In this document: piece by piece, positions 1 to 7,244 of the stretch
Layout of the letters: each line of letters begins with the position of its first letter
Position numbering within the stretch: the first letter of the stretch is position 1
From: Gorillibacterium timonense
GTDB lineage: Bacteria > Bacillota > Bacilli > Paenibacillales > NBRC-103111
Length of the DNA stretch: 64,000 bases
NCBI RefSeq assembly: GCF_001457415.1
Contig: NZ_LN881724.1
Span: forward strand, 1,860,001 to 1,924,000
Direction of reading: 5' to 3'
Notes under the pieces: model-generated
What the model saw: the letters and a program-made list of their open reading frames with translations, nothing else
Told to the model about the DNA's origin: nothing
The model's database searches: none
Program-made: the position numbers and the translations under genes

Positions 1-1304
1 CGGATCAATACAGCGAATCGCTGTATCCCGGTGGCTTGCTGCTCTTGTCTATCCTTACGGCTGTGCTGATTGCGGTCCTGGCCCATCCGGCGAGCCTTCT
101 CGGTAATCTGCTTGGAGCAAGGCCTCTGAAATGGCTCGGCAAACGGTCTTACGGCATTTATCTTTGGCATTACCCGGTAATTGTCCTCACAACTCCGGCT
201 ATTCATACGGAAGGTCCTTCGATGGTGCGCGTGATCTTACAAGTCGCTGCCACCCTCGTCTTCGCGGCCCTCTCTTACAAATACATCGAAAATCCGATCC
301 GTCACGGAGCGCTGTCACGACTGCGGAAAAGCTTGTCAAATGCAAAAGGAAGAAGACTCATCCTGAGAAGAGCCGGTTATCTCTTTATCGGATTTGCCTT
401 GTTCTTCGGCGGAGCATCTCAGGTGTTCCCGAGCGCCTTGGCAAGCGGCATGGATGCGGGAACGAAGCAGGAAACGAAACCAACACCTGACAACACGCCA
501 AGCCCTTCCGTCACACCGAGCCCTAGTCCGGCGGTTACCCCTTCAGAAGGAGTCGTTTCCGAGAAACCAGCTAAACCGGCAGAAACGGGAACGGAATCTA
601 CGAAGCCGACGGGGTCCCAATCGACTCCAGGCAGCGGAAAGCCTTCTTCAGGCATTGGCAAGGCCCCGACCGCCAGTCCTTCCAAAGCCCCCACCGCAAC
701 ACCTGAGCCGGAAAAACCGAAGGATGATGGAGAGAAGGGCTCGCCGGATGGGACTCATCCCGCGTCCCCAACGCCCGGTTCACCGAGTTCGGCACCGAAC
801 AGCCCTTCGCCCAAACCCGGCGCCACGCATTCGAAAGGGAAGGGGCAAGGAACAACCGCCATCGGCGATTCCGTTATGCTGGATGCGGAACCCTATTTTC
901 AAGAGCTCGCCCCTGGAATATCCGTCGACGGCAAGATCGGCCGCCAAATGTGGGATGCCCAGGAGATCGTCGATGGGCTTAAAGAGTCAGGTTCGCTCGG
1001 GAAACGGGTGATCTTCAATCTGGGAACAAACGGAGCCTTCACCAAGAAGCAATTGGAAGCCCTGCTCGATTCCTTGAAGGAAGTTGACCAGGTGATCTTT
1101 GTTAACGTGCGGGTTCCCCGGCCTTGGGAGTCCAATGTAAATTCCATGCTCTCTCATGTCGTCCCGAATTATGCAAATGCCACCCTCATCAATTGGTATG
1201 AGGCGAGCGCCGGCCATGACGAGTACTTTGCACCCGACGGCGTTCATTTAAACCCTTCCGGAGCAAAGGCATACGCCAAGCTGGTTTACGCTGAATTCCA
1301 ATAA
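1..1304 (+). CDS. OatA-like acyltransferase with C-terminal SGNH domain (5' truncated)
   Basis: Membrane acyltransferase-3 protein fused to an extracellular SGNH esterase-type domain; such enzymes O-acetylate peptidoglycan or exopolysaccharide, the membrane part passing acyl groups to the outer domain. The reading frame is open to the window edge (first full codon at 3), so the N-terminal membrane helices lie outside; the TTG at 36 is only an internal codon. Visible are the last acyltransferase-3 helices with the SYGIYLWHYP motif, a final helix near 370-420, a Pro/Ser/Thr/Lys-rich linker (about 450-840), then SGNH blocks: GDS at about 864, GTNG at about 1022 and DGVHL at about 1238. The exact acceptor cannot be told from sequence. 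It ends just before a strong terminator. Confidence 0.88.
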   Translation, partial: DQYSESLYPGGLLLLSILTAVLIAVLAHPASLLGNLLGARPLKWLGKRSYGIYLWHYPVIVLTTPAIHTEGPSMVRVILQVAATLVFAALSYKYIENPIRHGALSRLRKSLSNAKGRRLILRRAGYLFIGFALFFGGASQVFPSALASGMDAGTKQETKPTPDNTPSPSVTPSPSPAVTPSEGVVSEKPAKPAETGTESTKPTGSQSTPGSGKPSSGIGKAPTASPSKAPTATPEPEKPKDDGEKGSPDGTHPASPTPGSPSSAPNSPSPKPGATHSKGKGQGTTAIGDSVMLDAEPYFQELAPGISVDGKIGRQMWDAQEIVDGLKESGSLGKRVIFNLGTNGAFTKKQLEALLDSLKEVDQVIFVNVRVPRPWESNVNSMLSHVVPNYANATLINWYEASAGHDEYFAPDGVHLNPSGAKAYAKLVYAEFQ

Positions 1305-1313
1305 TCGACCCCC

Positions 1314-1345
1314 AGGCTGTCGCTACGATGCGGCAGCCTGTTTTG
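1314..1345 (+). terminator. Rho-independent terminator after the acyltransferase
   Basis: Inverted repeat AGGCTGTCGC / GCGGCAGCCT (one G-T pair) around a 6-nt loop, followed by GTTTT. It lies 10 bases after the acyltransferase stop. Confidence 0.8.
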
Positions 1346-1443
1346 CTTGGCTTAACGAGAAAAATGTAATGAAAAATACACCGTTTTCCTGTAAGCTGAT
1401 GGAAGAAGTTTGCCTACACGGAATAAGGAGCGGACGAACAGCT

Positions 1444-2313
1444 ATGAAGCCCTTTCAAAAGGTTTATCTCGAAATCACCAGTGTCTGCAACCTGTCCTGT
1501 TCCTTCTGTCCGCCTACGGAACGGCGCGCGGAGTTCATCAAGCCCGATGAGTTCCGCCGCCGCCTTCAAGAAGTGAAGCTGCATACCTCGCTTGTTGCTC
1601 TTCATGTGAAAGGCGAGCCGCTCTTGCATCCAAAGCTGGATCATTTGCTCGACGCCTGCAAGGAAGAGGGGCTGCAAGCGGTGATCACAACGAACGGAAC
1701 CTTGATCGGCAAAATGCGGGACAAGCTTCTCGGCAAGCCGGCTCTCCGTCAGGTGAACCTATCGCTGCACAGCTTTGAGGGAAACGATCCCGAGCGGCTT
1801 GACGCTTATTTGGCCCCTCTCTTTGCATTTGCCAGAGATGCGGCAGATTCCGGAATCCATGTGTCCTTTCGGCTATGGAATGGAGAAGAGAAGGAGGAAG
1901 GCGCTTCGTACTGGTCACATAACCGTCTGCTGTTGGAACGCTTGTCTGCGTACTATCCGACCGCGGGGGAGTTGTCGCGTCCGCTTGCTCCGGGAAGCGG
2001 GATCAAGCTGGCAGAGCGGGTCTATCTCAACCGCGATCTCGTCTTTGAATGGCCAAGCCTGAACGCTCCCGAGGACGATGGAGCGGGATTTTGCTATGGG
2101 CTGAGAACCCAAGCCGCTGTCTTGGCTAACGGCACGGTAGTTCCCTGCTGTCTGGACGGAGAAGGCGTCATCAATCTGGGGAATCTTCAGGAAGCATCCT
2201 TTGCCGACATTATCGAATCGGAACGGGCACTCCGTTTGAAGGAGGGATTTTCCAGACGGACAGCCGTTGAGGAACTGTGCAGGAAGTGCGGGTACCGGAG
2301 AAAATTTGGCTGA
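1444..2313 (+). CDS. Radical SAM / SPASM-type protein
   Basis: Predicted radical SAM enzyme of 289 residues. The CxxxCxxC iron-sulfur motif is at the very start (C15, C19, C22, context SVCNLSCSFC). The C-terminal part has further cysteines (VVPCCLDG and LCRKCGY) as in SPASM/twitch domains that bind extra clusters. I start it at ATG 1444 because the motif normally lies near the N-terminus and an AAGGAG lies upstream (spacing is long, about 13 nt); the frame stays open upstream to 1369. It stands alone between a terminator and the next operon, with no peptide substrate gene beside it, so neither the substrate nor the reaction can be assigned. Confidence 0.85.
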   Translation: MKPFQKVYLEITSVCNLSCSFCPPTERRAEFIKPDEFRRRLQEVKLHTSLVALHVKGEPLLHPKLDHLLDACKEEGLQAVITTNGTLIGKMRDKLLGKPALRQVNLSLHSFEGNDPERLDAYLAPLFAFARDAADSGIHVSFRLWNGEEKEEGASYWSHNRLLLERLSAYYPTAGELSRPLAPGSGIKLAERVYLNRDLVFEWPSLNAPEDDGAGFCYGLRTQAAVLANGTVVPCCLDGEGVINLGNLQEASFADIIESERALRLKEGFSRRTAVEELCRKCGYRRKFG

Positions 2314-2339
2314 ACGCTGTAGGGATAAGGCATGTGTTC

Positions 2340-2407
2340 AAACCGCTTAGAGGAACGAAATGGACAGTAATGGCCGTTTGAATTTGAGCTAAAGCGGTTT
2401 CTTTTTG
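2340..2407 (+). terminator. Probable terminator after the radical SAM gene
   Basis: AAACCGCTT at 2340-2348 pairs with AAGCGGTTT at 2392-2400, followed by CTTTTT. The long interior contains a second imperfect stem (AAATGGAC with GGCCGTTT), so the structure may be branched. The rest of 2314-2556 shows nothing recognisable. Confidence 0.5.
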
Positions 2408-2556
2408 GCATAATCCGAAGAGTCTACTTTCCGGCTACCCGTTTATTAACTCGGCCTGGCAAATTCCGGAACGTTTTTCTTCGTTCCCCGTATCAATCAT
2501 CGGGAATCACGCCGCGTCCAAGAGGACGAACAGGCGAAGGATAGGAGGGCTGAAGA

Positions 2557-2772
2557 TTGGATAACGGAATCGATGTCGTTCTGTATCAAAAGCTGGAGAC
2601 AGGAGAGCTGTTTCTGCTGGAGGAACGGACCTGGAACACGAACATGGTCGCGGCTTTGGAGCACATCAATTATCTGATTGTGGATGGTCAAGAGTACGAA
2701 ACGCTTGAAGGGCGGCTGAATGTGGATACGAATAAGCTTGAGCTGCTCCTGGTGTCGGTAAGGCATGATTGA
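2557..2772 (+). CDS. Small conserved-looking protein, first gene of the amidoligase/K+ channel operon
   Basis: Soluble 71-residue protein of unknown function, acidic, with no signal peptide or membrane helix. Its N-terminal half reads like a short beta-rich domain (DVVLYQKLETGELFLLEE). TTG at 2557 is chosen as start because AGGAGGGC lies 7-8 nt upstream. The stop at 2770-2772 is about 25 nt before the next gene start at 2798, so the two are surely cotranscribed. I do not recognise the family. Being first in an operon of an ATP-grasp ligase, DUF350 protein and potassium channel, it may be an accessory or regulatory subunit; that is inference from position only. Confidence 0.75.
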   Translation: MDNGIDVVLYQKLETGELFLLEERTWNTNMVAALEHINYLIVDGQEYETLEGRLNVDTNKLELLLVSVRHD

Positions 2773-2797
2773 GGCAAGAATAGGGGGAAAGAGCGCA

Positions 2798-3622
2798 ATG
2801 AACGAAGAGAGTCAAAACGAACGCCGCCCTGACCAAGCTGCTCCTGCGACAGCTCAGAAAGCGATGACGGCAGTCGATCTTACACCGATCGGAGCGGTAT
2901 CGCCTGCAGGCGGGTCACCGGAAGGCAAGCCGTTAAAGGTGCTGTCCACGTCCCTTGGGATCGCGTTGTTTGCGAATGCGTTTCTTGGAACGGGAGCGGC
3001 GGTAGCCGAAGCGAACAGCTCGGCCGCATCGGCGGATGAGCCGCAGCTTGTTTCCTGGTCAACGGAAGAGGTGAAGGCGTACTTCGACAAGAATGCCGAC
3101 TGGAGCCTTCCCCTTGAAGAAATTGAGAAAAATCAAGAAACCGAAGGAGCTTCTGGCGGATCGGGAACCGGGACGGGGACTGGATCGAACACAACCGTGA
3201 TCAATCAGTACGGAGGCTACCACTCAGGTTTCGGCTGGGATGACGTGCTTTTGTACCACATGCTGTTCAACAGCGGTGCACGTTATTCGACAACGAACTA
3301 TTACACGGATCACAAAGGCTATTACGCGGGAAGCAATCGCACCTACAAACCCGCAACGTATTCCAGCGATAAATTCCAGAATAAAGCAGTGGCGGGTTCA
3401 GCCGTTAAACCGAAGACATCCTCCACAAGCGGCACCTTCAAAAAGCGGGCGACGTCTTCGAAATCGGGAAGCATCGGAGGAACCTCAAGCAGTCTTAGCT
3501 CATCGAGTTCCAGCAGCAAATCAACCAGCAGCTCCAGCTCATCGAAATCCGTCAGCAAATCCAGCTCCAAATCGAGCTTTTCCAGCTCGAAGTCGACCAG
3601 TCGGGGGAGCTTTGGCGGATGA
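2798..3622 (+). CDS. Ser-rich protein with hydrophobic segment, candidate amidoligase partner or substrate
   Basis: 274-residue protein of unrecognised family. ATG 2798 is preferred over ATG 2765 because AGGGGGAAAG is well placed. Order of parts: Pro/Ala-rich N-terminus (1-45), one hydrophobic segment (48-71) that could be a membrane anchor or signal, a Gly/Thr run, an aromatic middle (Tyr/Trp-rich, containing GFGWDDVLLYHMLFNSG), and a tail of about 60 residues made almost only of Ser with Lys, ending in SRGSFGG. The stop overlaps the ATG of the ATP-grasp gene (ATGA). E. coli YgiB/YjfM proteins, also encoded next to glutathionylspermidine-synthase-like enzymes, similarly have Ser/Gly-rich tails; the parallel is mine and not tested by alignment. 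Confidence 0.8.
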   Translation: MNEESQNERRPDQAAPATAQKAMTAVDLTPIGAVSPAGGSPEGKPLKVLSTSLGIALFANAFLGTGAAVAEANSSAASADEPQLVSWSTEEVKAYFDKNADWSLPLEEIEKNQETEGASGGSGTGTGTGSNTTVINQYGGYHSGFGWDDVLLYHMLFNSGARYSTTNYYTDHKGYYAGSNRTYKPATYSSDKFQNKAVAGSAVKPKTSSTSGTFKKRATSSKSGSIGGTSSSLSSSSSSSKSTSSSSSSKSVSKSSSKSSFSSSKSTSRGSFGG

Positions 3623-4839
3623 CAATCGGAGAAGGAAGCCCAGTTTTTACCGTAACGGGGCAGCCACGGCCTGATCGTGATCGGCTTGTTCAAGAGCTGG
3701 CTGACATTGGCTTTACCTGGGCCGATCTGGAGGAGGAAGCTTATTGGATCGATCAGATCGTGCTCCTGGATCGATCGGTCTATGAGGAGCTTGAAGCTGC
3801 GGCAGCCGTGCTCTGGATCGTTCTCGACAAAGCAGCCCGTTACGTGCATCGAAATCACGTTCTCTATGATCTGATCGGTATTCCTGAGGTCCTCTGGAAA
3901 ATGCTTGATGTTTGCCCGCTGCCTCCTCCCGGCTTGATCAGCCGGTATGCGCGGTTTGACTTCGCAGTCAGCGATGCGGGGGAACTCAAGCTATTGGAGC
4001 TGAACGCGGATACTCCAACCGGCTATGTGGAGGCCTCCATCGCCACTCCCTGGCTCTGCAGGCAGGCCGGAATCGAATGTGTGAATGATGGAATGGCGGA
4101 TGCCGTCCACGATGCATGGGCGGAATATCGTCCCGATACGGTCGCTTGTGTCGATTATGGAAGCCACTTGGAGGATACTGGCACGGTTGAAGCGCTTGCC
4201 CGTCACAGCGGTCTTGAGGTGCAATTTGCCGACTGCCTCGATCTCTCCATCGACAAAGGCATCGTGAAGGACGCAAACGGCCGAGAGATCGACCGAATGT
4301 TCGCCCTGTATCCGAAGGAATGGATGGCCGTCGATGAGGGGGGAGAAGCGCTCGCCTACGGGATCGAAACCGGCCGCATCGCTTTGTTCAACCCGCCGCA
4401 CAGCATTCTGCTGCAATCGAAGGGACTTGTGGCGGCGGCTTGGGGCTTATACGAGCTCGGTCTTCTGTTCACGCCGGAAGAGCGCGCCGCTATCGAACGC
4501 TATCTGCTGCCGACGTACAACAAGGCGGTCTTCTCGGGCAGCTTCGTATCCAAATCGATGTTCGGCCGCGAAGGCGGTTCTGTCCGCATGTATGACCGGC
4601 AGGGAAACCTGGAGATCGAAGACCAAGACGGCTTCGACACCAGCACCTTATTCCCGACAGTGTTCCAGAAAAGGGCGGAGCTTGCCCGCGTCGAAACAGC
4701 GGAAGGAGAGCTTCACCTCTTGACCGGACTGTTCATGCTTAACGGGAAGCCCTGCGGCTTGCTCGGCCGTGCGGGCGGGCCGATCACTGGCAATACGAGT
4801 CATTTTATACCTATAGGGGTGAGATCATCATGCAAGTAG
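3619..4839 (+). CDS. Glutathionylspermidine synthase-like ATP-grasp amidoligase
   Basis: Predicted ATP-dependent amide-bond-forming enzyme of the GspS C-terminal synthetase family, 406 residues. Visible family motifs are RFDF followed by LLELNADTPTG (about 112-135, substrate and Mg binding), FNPPHSILLQSKG (about 257-269) and SKSMFGREGG (about 311-320, nucleotide-binding Lys and Gly-rich turn). The amidase half of true E. coli GspS is absent, so this is a stand-alone ligase. The start ATG overlaps the stop of the Ser-rich protein, and its end overlaps the next gene by 10 bases. Family members in such operons probably do not make glutathionylspermidine (these bacteria lack glutathione); the substrate is unknown. 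The ligase call is firm, its role is inference. Confidence 0.9.
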   Translation: MTIGEGSPVFTVTGQPRPDRDRLVQELADIGFTWADLEEEAYWIDQIVLLDRSVYEELEAAAAVLWIVLDKAARYVHRNHVLYDLIGIPEVLWKMLDVCPLPPPGLISRYARFDFAVSDAGELKLLELNADTPTGYVEASIATPWLCRQAGIECVNDGMADAVHDAWAEYRPDTVACVDYGSHLEDTGTVEALARHSGLEVQFADCLDLSIDKGIVKDANGREIDRMFALYPKEWMAVDEGGEALAYGIETGRIALFNPPHSILLQSKGLVAAAWGLYELGLLFTPEERAAIERYLLPTYNKAVFSGSFVSKSMFGREGGSVRMYDRQGNLEIEDQDGFDTSTLFPTVFQKRAELARVETAEGELHLLTGLFMLNGKPCGLLGRAGGPITGNTSHFIPIGVRSSCK

Positions 4840-5516
4840 AGAGTCGGATATCGGAAGTAGGCGCAGCTACAAGCAAGCGCCGCTCCCGCCTGAGCCGAAC
4901 CACGTTAGGGATGGCGGCAGTGCTGCTCGCTGTCGGGTTGACGGCGTGCACGAATAATCCCGACAGCGTCTTCAGCACCGTCGAGAGCAAGGAAACGACC
5001 GCTTCGGCGGATGTCGAGAGCATCCCTTGGGATTATCGAATCGTTGAGAATACCGTAGGCGATCTGGTAGGCAGTGATATGACCGTTCTACCCGACAATG
5101 AGCTGCTGCCGAACGACGACAACTACGCTACTGGAGACAAGATCTGGACCATGCAGTACATGGATGCGCAGATGAGCGTCAACGAAGAACAGCGGACCGA
5201 CATCAAGCTATCCGCCTGGAACACGATCAAATCTTACAAGGAAAAAGCCAAGGCTGAAGAAGATTTGGCGAATTTGAAGGTAACGGTTAAGACGGATGTC
5301 GGAGTTGTTGGAGTCTACAAGACGAAATACAAGGACAAAACGCGCAACTTTGCCGTGCTGGAGCTGCCATCGGGCAATCAGGTCAAGCAGCCGATTGATG
5401 ATGACCGGTATAAGAAGCTGGAAAAAGCGAAAACGGCCGAAGTCGTTCTCGAGCAGGTTCATGATTTTACGGATTATGACGCGGCATATGCCAAATTCCG
5501 GGGGTGGGCGAATTAA
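4830..5516 (+). CDS. Lipoprotein of the amidoligase operon (DUF4247-like)
   Basis: 228-residue predicted lipoprotein. After a long basic n-region come a hydrophobic stretch and lipobox LTAC with the lipidated Cys at 40. The exported part is charged and beta/alpha mixed (about 41-228) with no catalytic motif I can name. It looks like the small family annotated DUF4247, which I recall occurring beside DUF350 and GspS-like genes, but I cannot confirm this by search. It starts inside the ATP-grasp gene and its stop shares bases with the next start (TAATG), so translation is coupled. It should sit on the outer face of the membrane beside the DUF350 protein and the channel. Confidence 0.8.
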   Translation: MQVESRISEVGAATSKRRSRLSRTTLGMAAVLLAVGLTACTNNPDSVFSTVESKETTASADVESIPWDYRIVENTVGDLVGSDMTVLPDNELLPNDDNYATGDKIWTMQYMDAQMSVNEEQRTDIKLSAWNTIKSYKEKAKAEEDLANLKVTVKTDVGVVGVYKTKYKDKTRNFAVLELPSGNQVKQPIDDDRYKKLEKAKTAEVVLEQVHDFTDYDAAYAKFRGWAN

Positions 5517-5905
5517 TGGTTGTCTTGAATATCGTCGTTAGCGTAGTGGTCATTATTTTGTTGCAATTGCTGGGAATGGTCATCTTTCATTGGATGACGC
5601 CGTTCAATGATATGGAAGAGTTAAAGAAAGGCAATGTTGCGGTGGGGCTCGCGCTCGGCGGGAAGTTCCTTGCTACAGCAATCATTCTGGGAGTTGCCGC
5701 TTTCACCAATACGTCCATCTGGTTCATGATGCTTTGGTTCGCCATCGGCTATGTTTGCTTGATCGCGGCCTATTGGATTTTTGAGCTGGTCACTCTCGGC
5801 TTCAACGTCTCCAAGGAGCTGGAAAAGGGAAATGTCGCCGTCGGGATTATGCTGTGTCTGGTTTTCATCGGAAGCGCTTTTGCGGTGAGCAGCTTGATCA
5901 TTTAA
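5516..5905 (+). CDS. DUF350 family membrane protein
   Basis: 129-residue integral membrane protein with about four helices. It is built of two repeats: each begins with a helix and then a conserved E-L-x-K-G-N-V-A-V-G turn (about residues 35-44 and 102-111), the hallmark of DUF350 proteins such as E. coli YjfL. ATG 5516 (TAATG overlap) is preferred over GTG 5504, the GGGGGTGGG just upstream serving as ribosome binding site. DUF350 genes are known to travel with GspS-like ATP-grasp genes. The internal duplication suggests a pore or channel-like dimeric fold, but no transported species is known. Confidence 0.88.
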   Translation: MVVLNIVVSVVVIILLQLLGMVIFHWMTPFNDMEELKKGNVAVGLALGGKFLATAIILGVAAFTNTSIWFMMLWFAIGYVCLIAAYWIFELVTLGFNVSKELEKGNVAVGIMLCLVFIGSAFAVSSLII

Positions 5906-5923
5906 TAGAAGGCGGGAACGGCC

Positions 5924-6955
5924 TTGCATTTTATTGTGCGTCTCACGAGAAGCATGCTTCGGGTGAGCAAAAAGCATCTCGGCATCCTCATCGTTTCGTT
6001 CGTATTGGTCAGCGCCAGCTTGGCCTATTTGCTGGAGCCGGATACGTTTGGCAACTGGTTCAATGCGTTTTATTGGGTGCTGACGACGATGGCTACGGTG
6101 GGCTACGGCGATTATTTTGCTCACTCCGCGGTTGGTAAGGGCTTTACGATCTTTTTGTACATTTTCGGAATCGGTCTGCTAAGCCTCGTCATCGGCAAGG
6201 TGATCGACGGGTTCGGATCGGTTCACCGTCAGAGGAGAGCAGGAGAATTGACCTTTCGTGGCAAGGATCACATCATCATTATCAATTGGAACCGAAAAGC
6301 GCAAGCAGCCGTGGAGGAAATTGCCGCCTATCAAGCTGATCTGCCCATCGTTCTGATCGACGAATCCGGTCAGCATCCGATGGAACAGCTGCCGGGTGTC
6401 CACTTTGTCAAAGGCGATCCCTCTGACGATGAGGTGCTGATCAAGGCGGGAATTACCAACGCGAAGGCGGCCATCGTTTTTGCAGACCTGCGCATCGACG
6501 AGACGTCGCTCGCCGACGGAAAAACGCTGCTCATCGTCTCCAGCATCGAGCGGATCGCTCCGAAGGTTCACACGACCGTAGAAATTCTTCTGGAGAAGAA
6601 CATCCAGAATTTCCGACATGTTCAGGTGAACGAGTTTATCTTGTCGCATGATGCGATTTCGCGCCTTGCCGTCCGGGCTGCTCTGCAGGAAGGAAACGCC
6701 GAGGTGCTTCAGCAGCTCATCAGCCGCCAGCATGGCGACGATCTCTATGAGGTTCCGGCTGATCCGGCCTGGAGCACCTATGCGGACGCGTTTCACGGTT
6801 TTCTGCAACAGGGAGCGACCTTGCTCTCCGACCGCGGCGATCTCAGCATCAATCGCAAGCTTGGCGAGCGGATTCCAGCGGAAGCGCGGCTCTATGTCGT
6901 TGCGGATGAGGACACCTATCGAAGAATAGTGGGCGGACGCCGAACCGGTTCTTGA
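5924..6955 (+). CDS. Two-helix potassium channel with RCK (TrkA-N) domain
   Basis: 343-residue ion channel. Residues about 18-36 and 68-92 are membrane helices flanking a pore loop with the K+ selectivity filter TVGYGD (58-63). The cytosolic part from about 108 is an RCK/TrkA-N domain beginning HIIIINWNRKA, as in B. subtilis YugO-type channels, where the usual GxGxxG is replaced; acidic D-E pairs follow (LIDESG). The start is TTG 5924 with GGCGGG upstream, 18 bases after the DUF350 stop. It is the last gene of the operon, ahead of a terminator. A channel beside an amidoligase suggests that the ligase product or modified protein influences K+ flux or membrane potential; that is inference. Confidence 0.9.
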   Translation: MHFIVRLTRSMLRVSKKHLGILIVSFVLVSASLAYLLEPDTFGNWFNAFYWVLTTMATVGYGDYFAHSAVGKGFTIFLYIFGIGLLSLVIGKVIDGFGSVHRQRRAGELTFRGKDHIIIINWNRKAQAAVEEIAAYQADLPIVLIDESGQHPMEQLPGVHFVKGDPSDDEVLIKAGITNAKAAIVFADLRIDETSLADGKTLLIVSSIERIAPKVHTTVEILLEKNIQNFRHVQVNEFILSHDAISRLAVRAALQEGNAEVLQQLISRQHGDDLYEVPADPAWSTYADAFHGFLQQGATLLSDRGDLSINRKLGERIPAEARLYVVADEDTYRRIVGGRRTGS

Positions 6956-7004
6956 TGAAGGACAAACCTTGCATGACCCATTTGACCCGCACGACACGAC
7001 TAAT

Positions 7005-7052
7005 GCCCGCACGGCGGGGGGAGAGTATCTTCCCCGCTCATGCGGGTTTTTC
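7005..7052 (+). terminator. Terminator ending the amidoligase/K+ channel operon
   Basis: CCCGCA..GCGGGG pairs with CCCCGC..TGCGGG and is followed by TTTTTCTTT. The remainder of 6956-7244 holds no gene I can support; the promoter of the RND gene should be there but I cannot place it. Confidence 0.75.
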
Positions 7053-7244
7053 TTTATCTTCGCAAGCCTTCGAGGCAGAAGTACATGAACCAAAGGCCAA
7101 CTCCTTCCTAGACTTTGGTCGCGGTTTCGCCCTCAACCCGGGTTAGAAGACAATCGCTTCCGAAAGCTCTATTCTGATCAAGGAAACCTACATAGAAGAC
7201 AGTAGTAAGCCAAATCAAAAAAGAGAGTGGAAGGAGCCATTATC

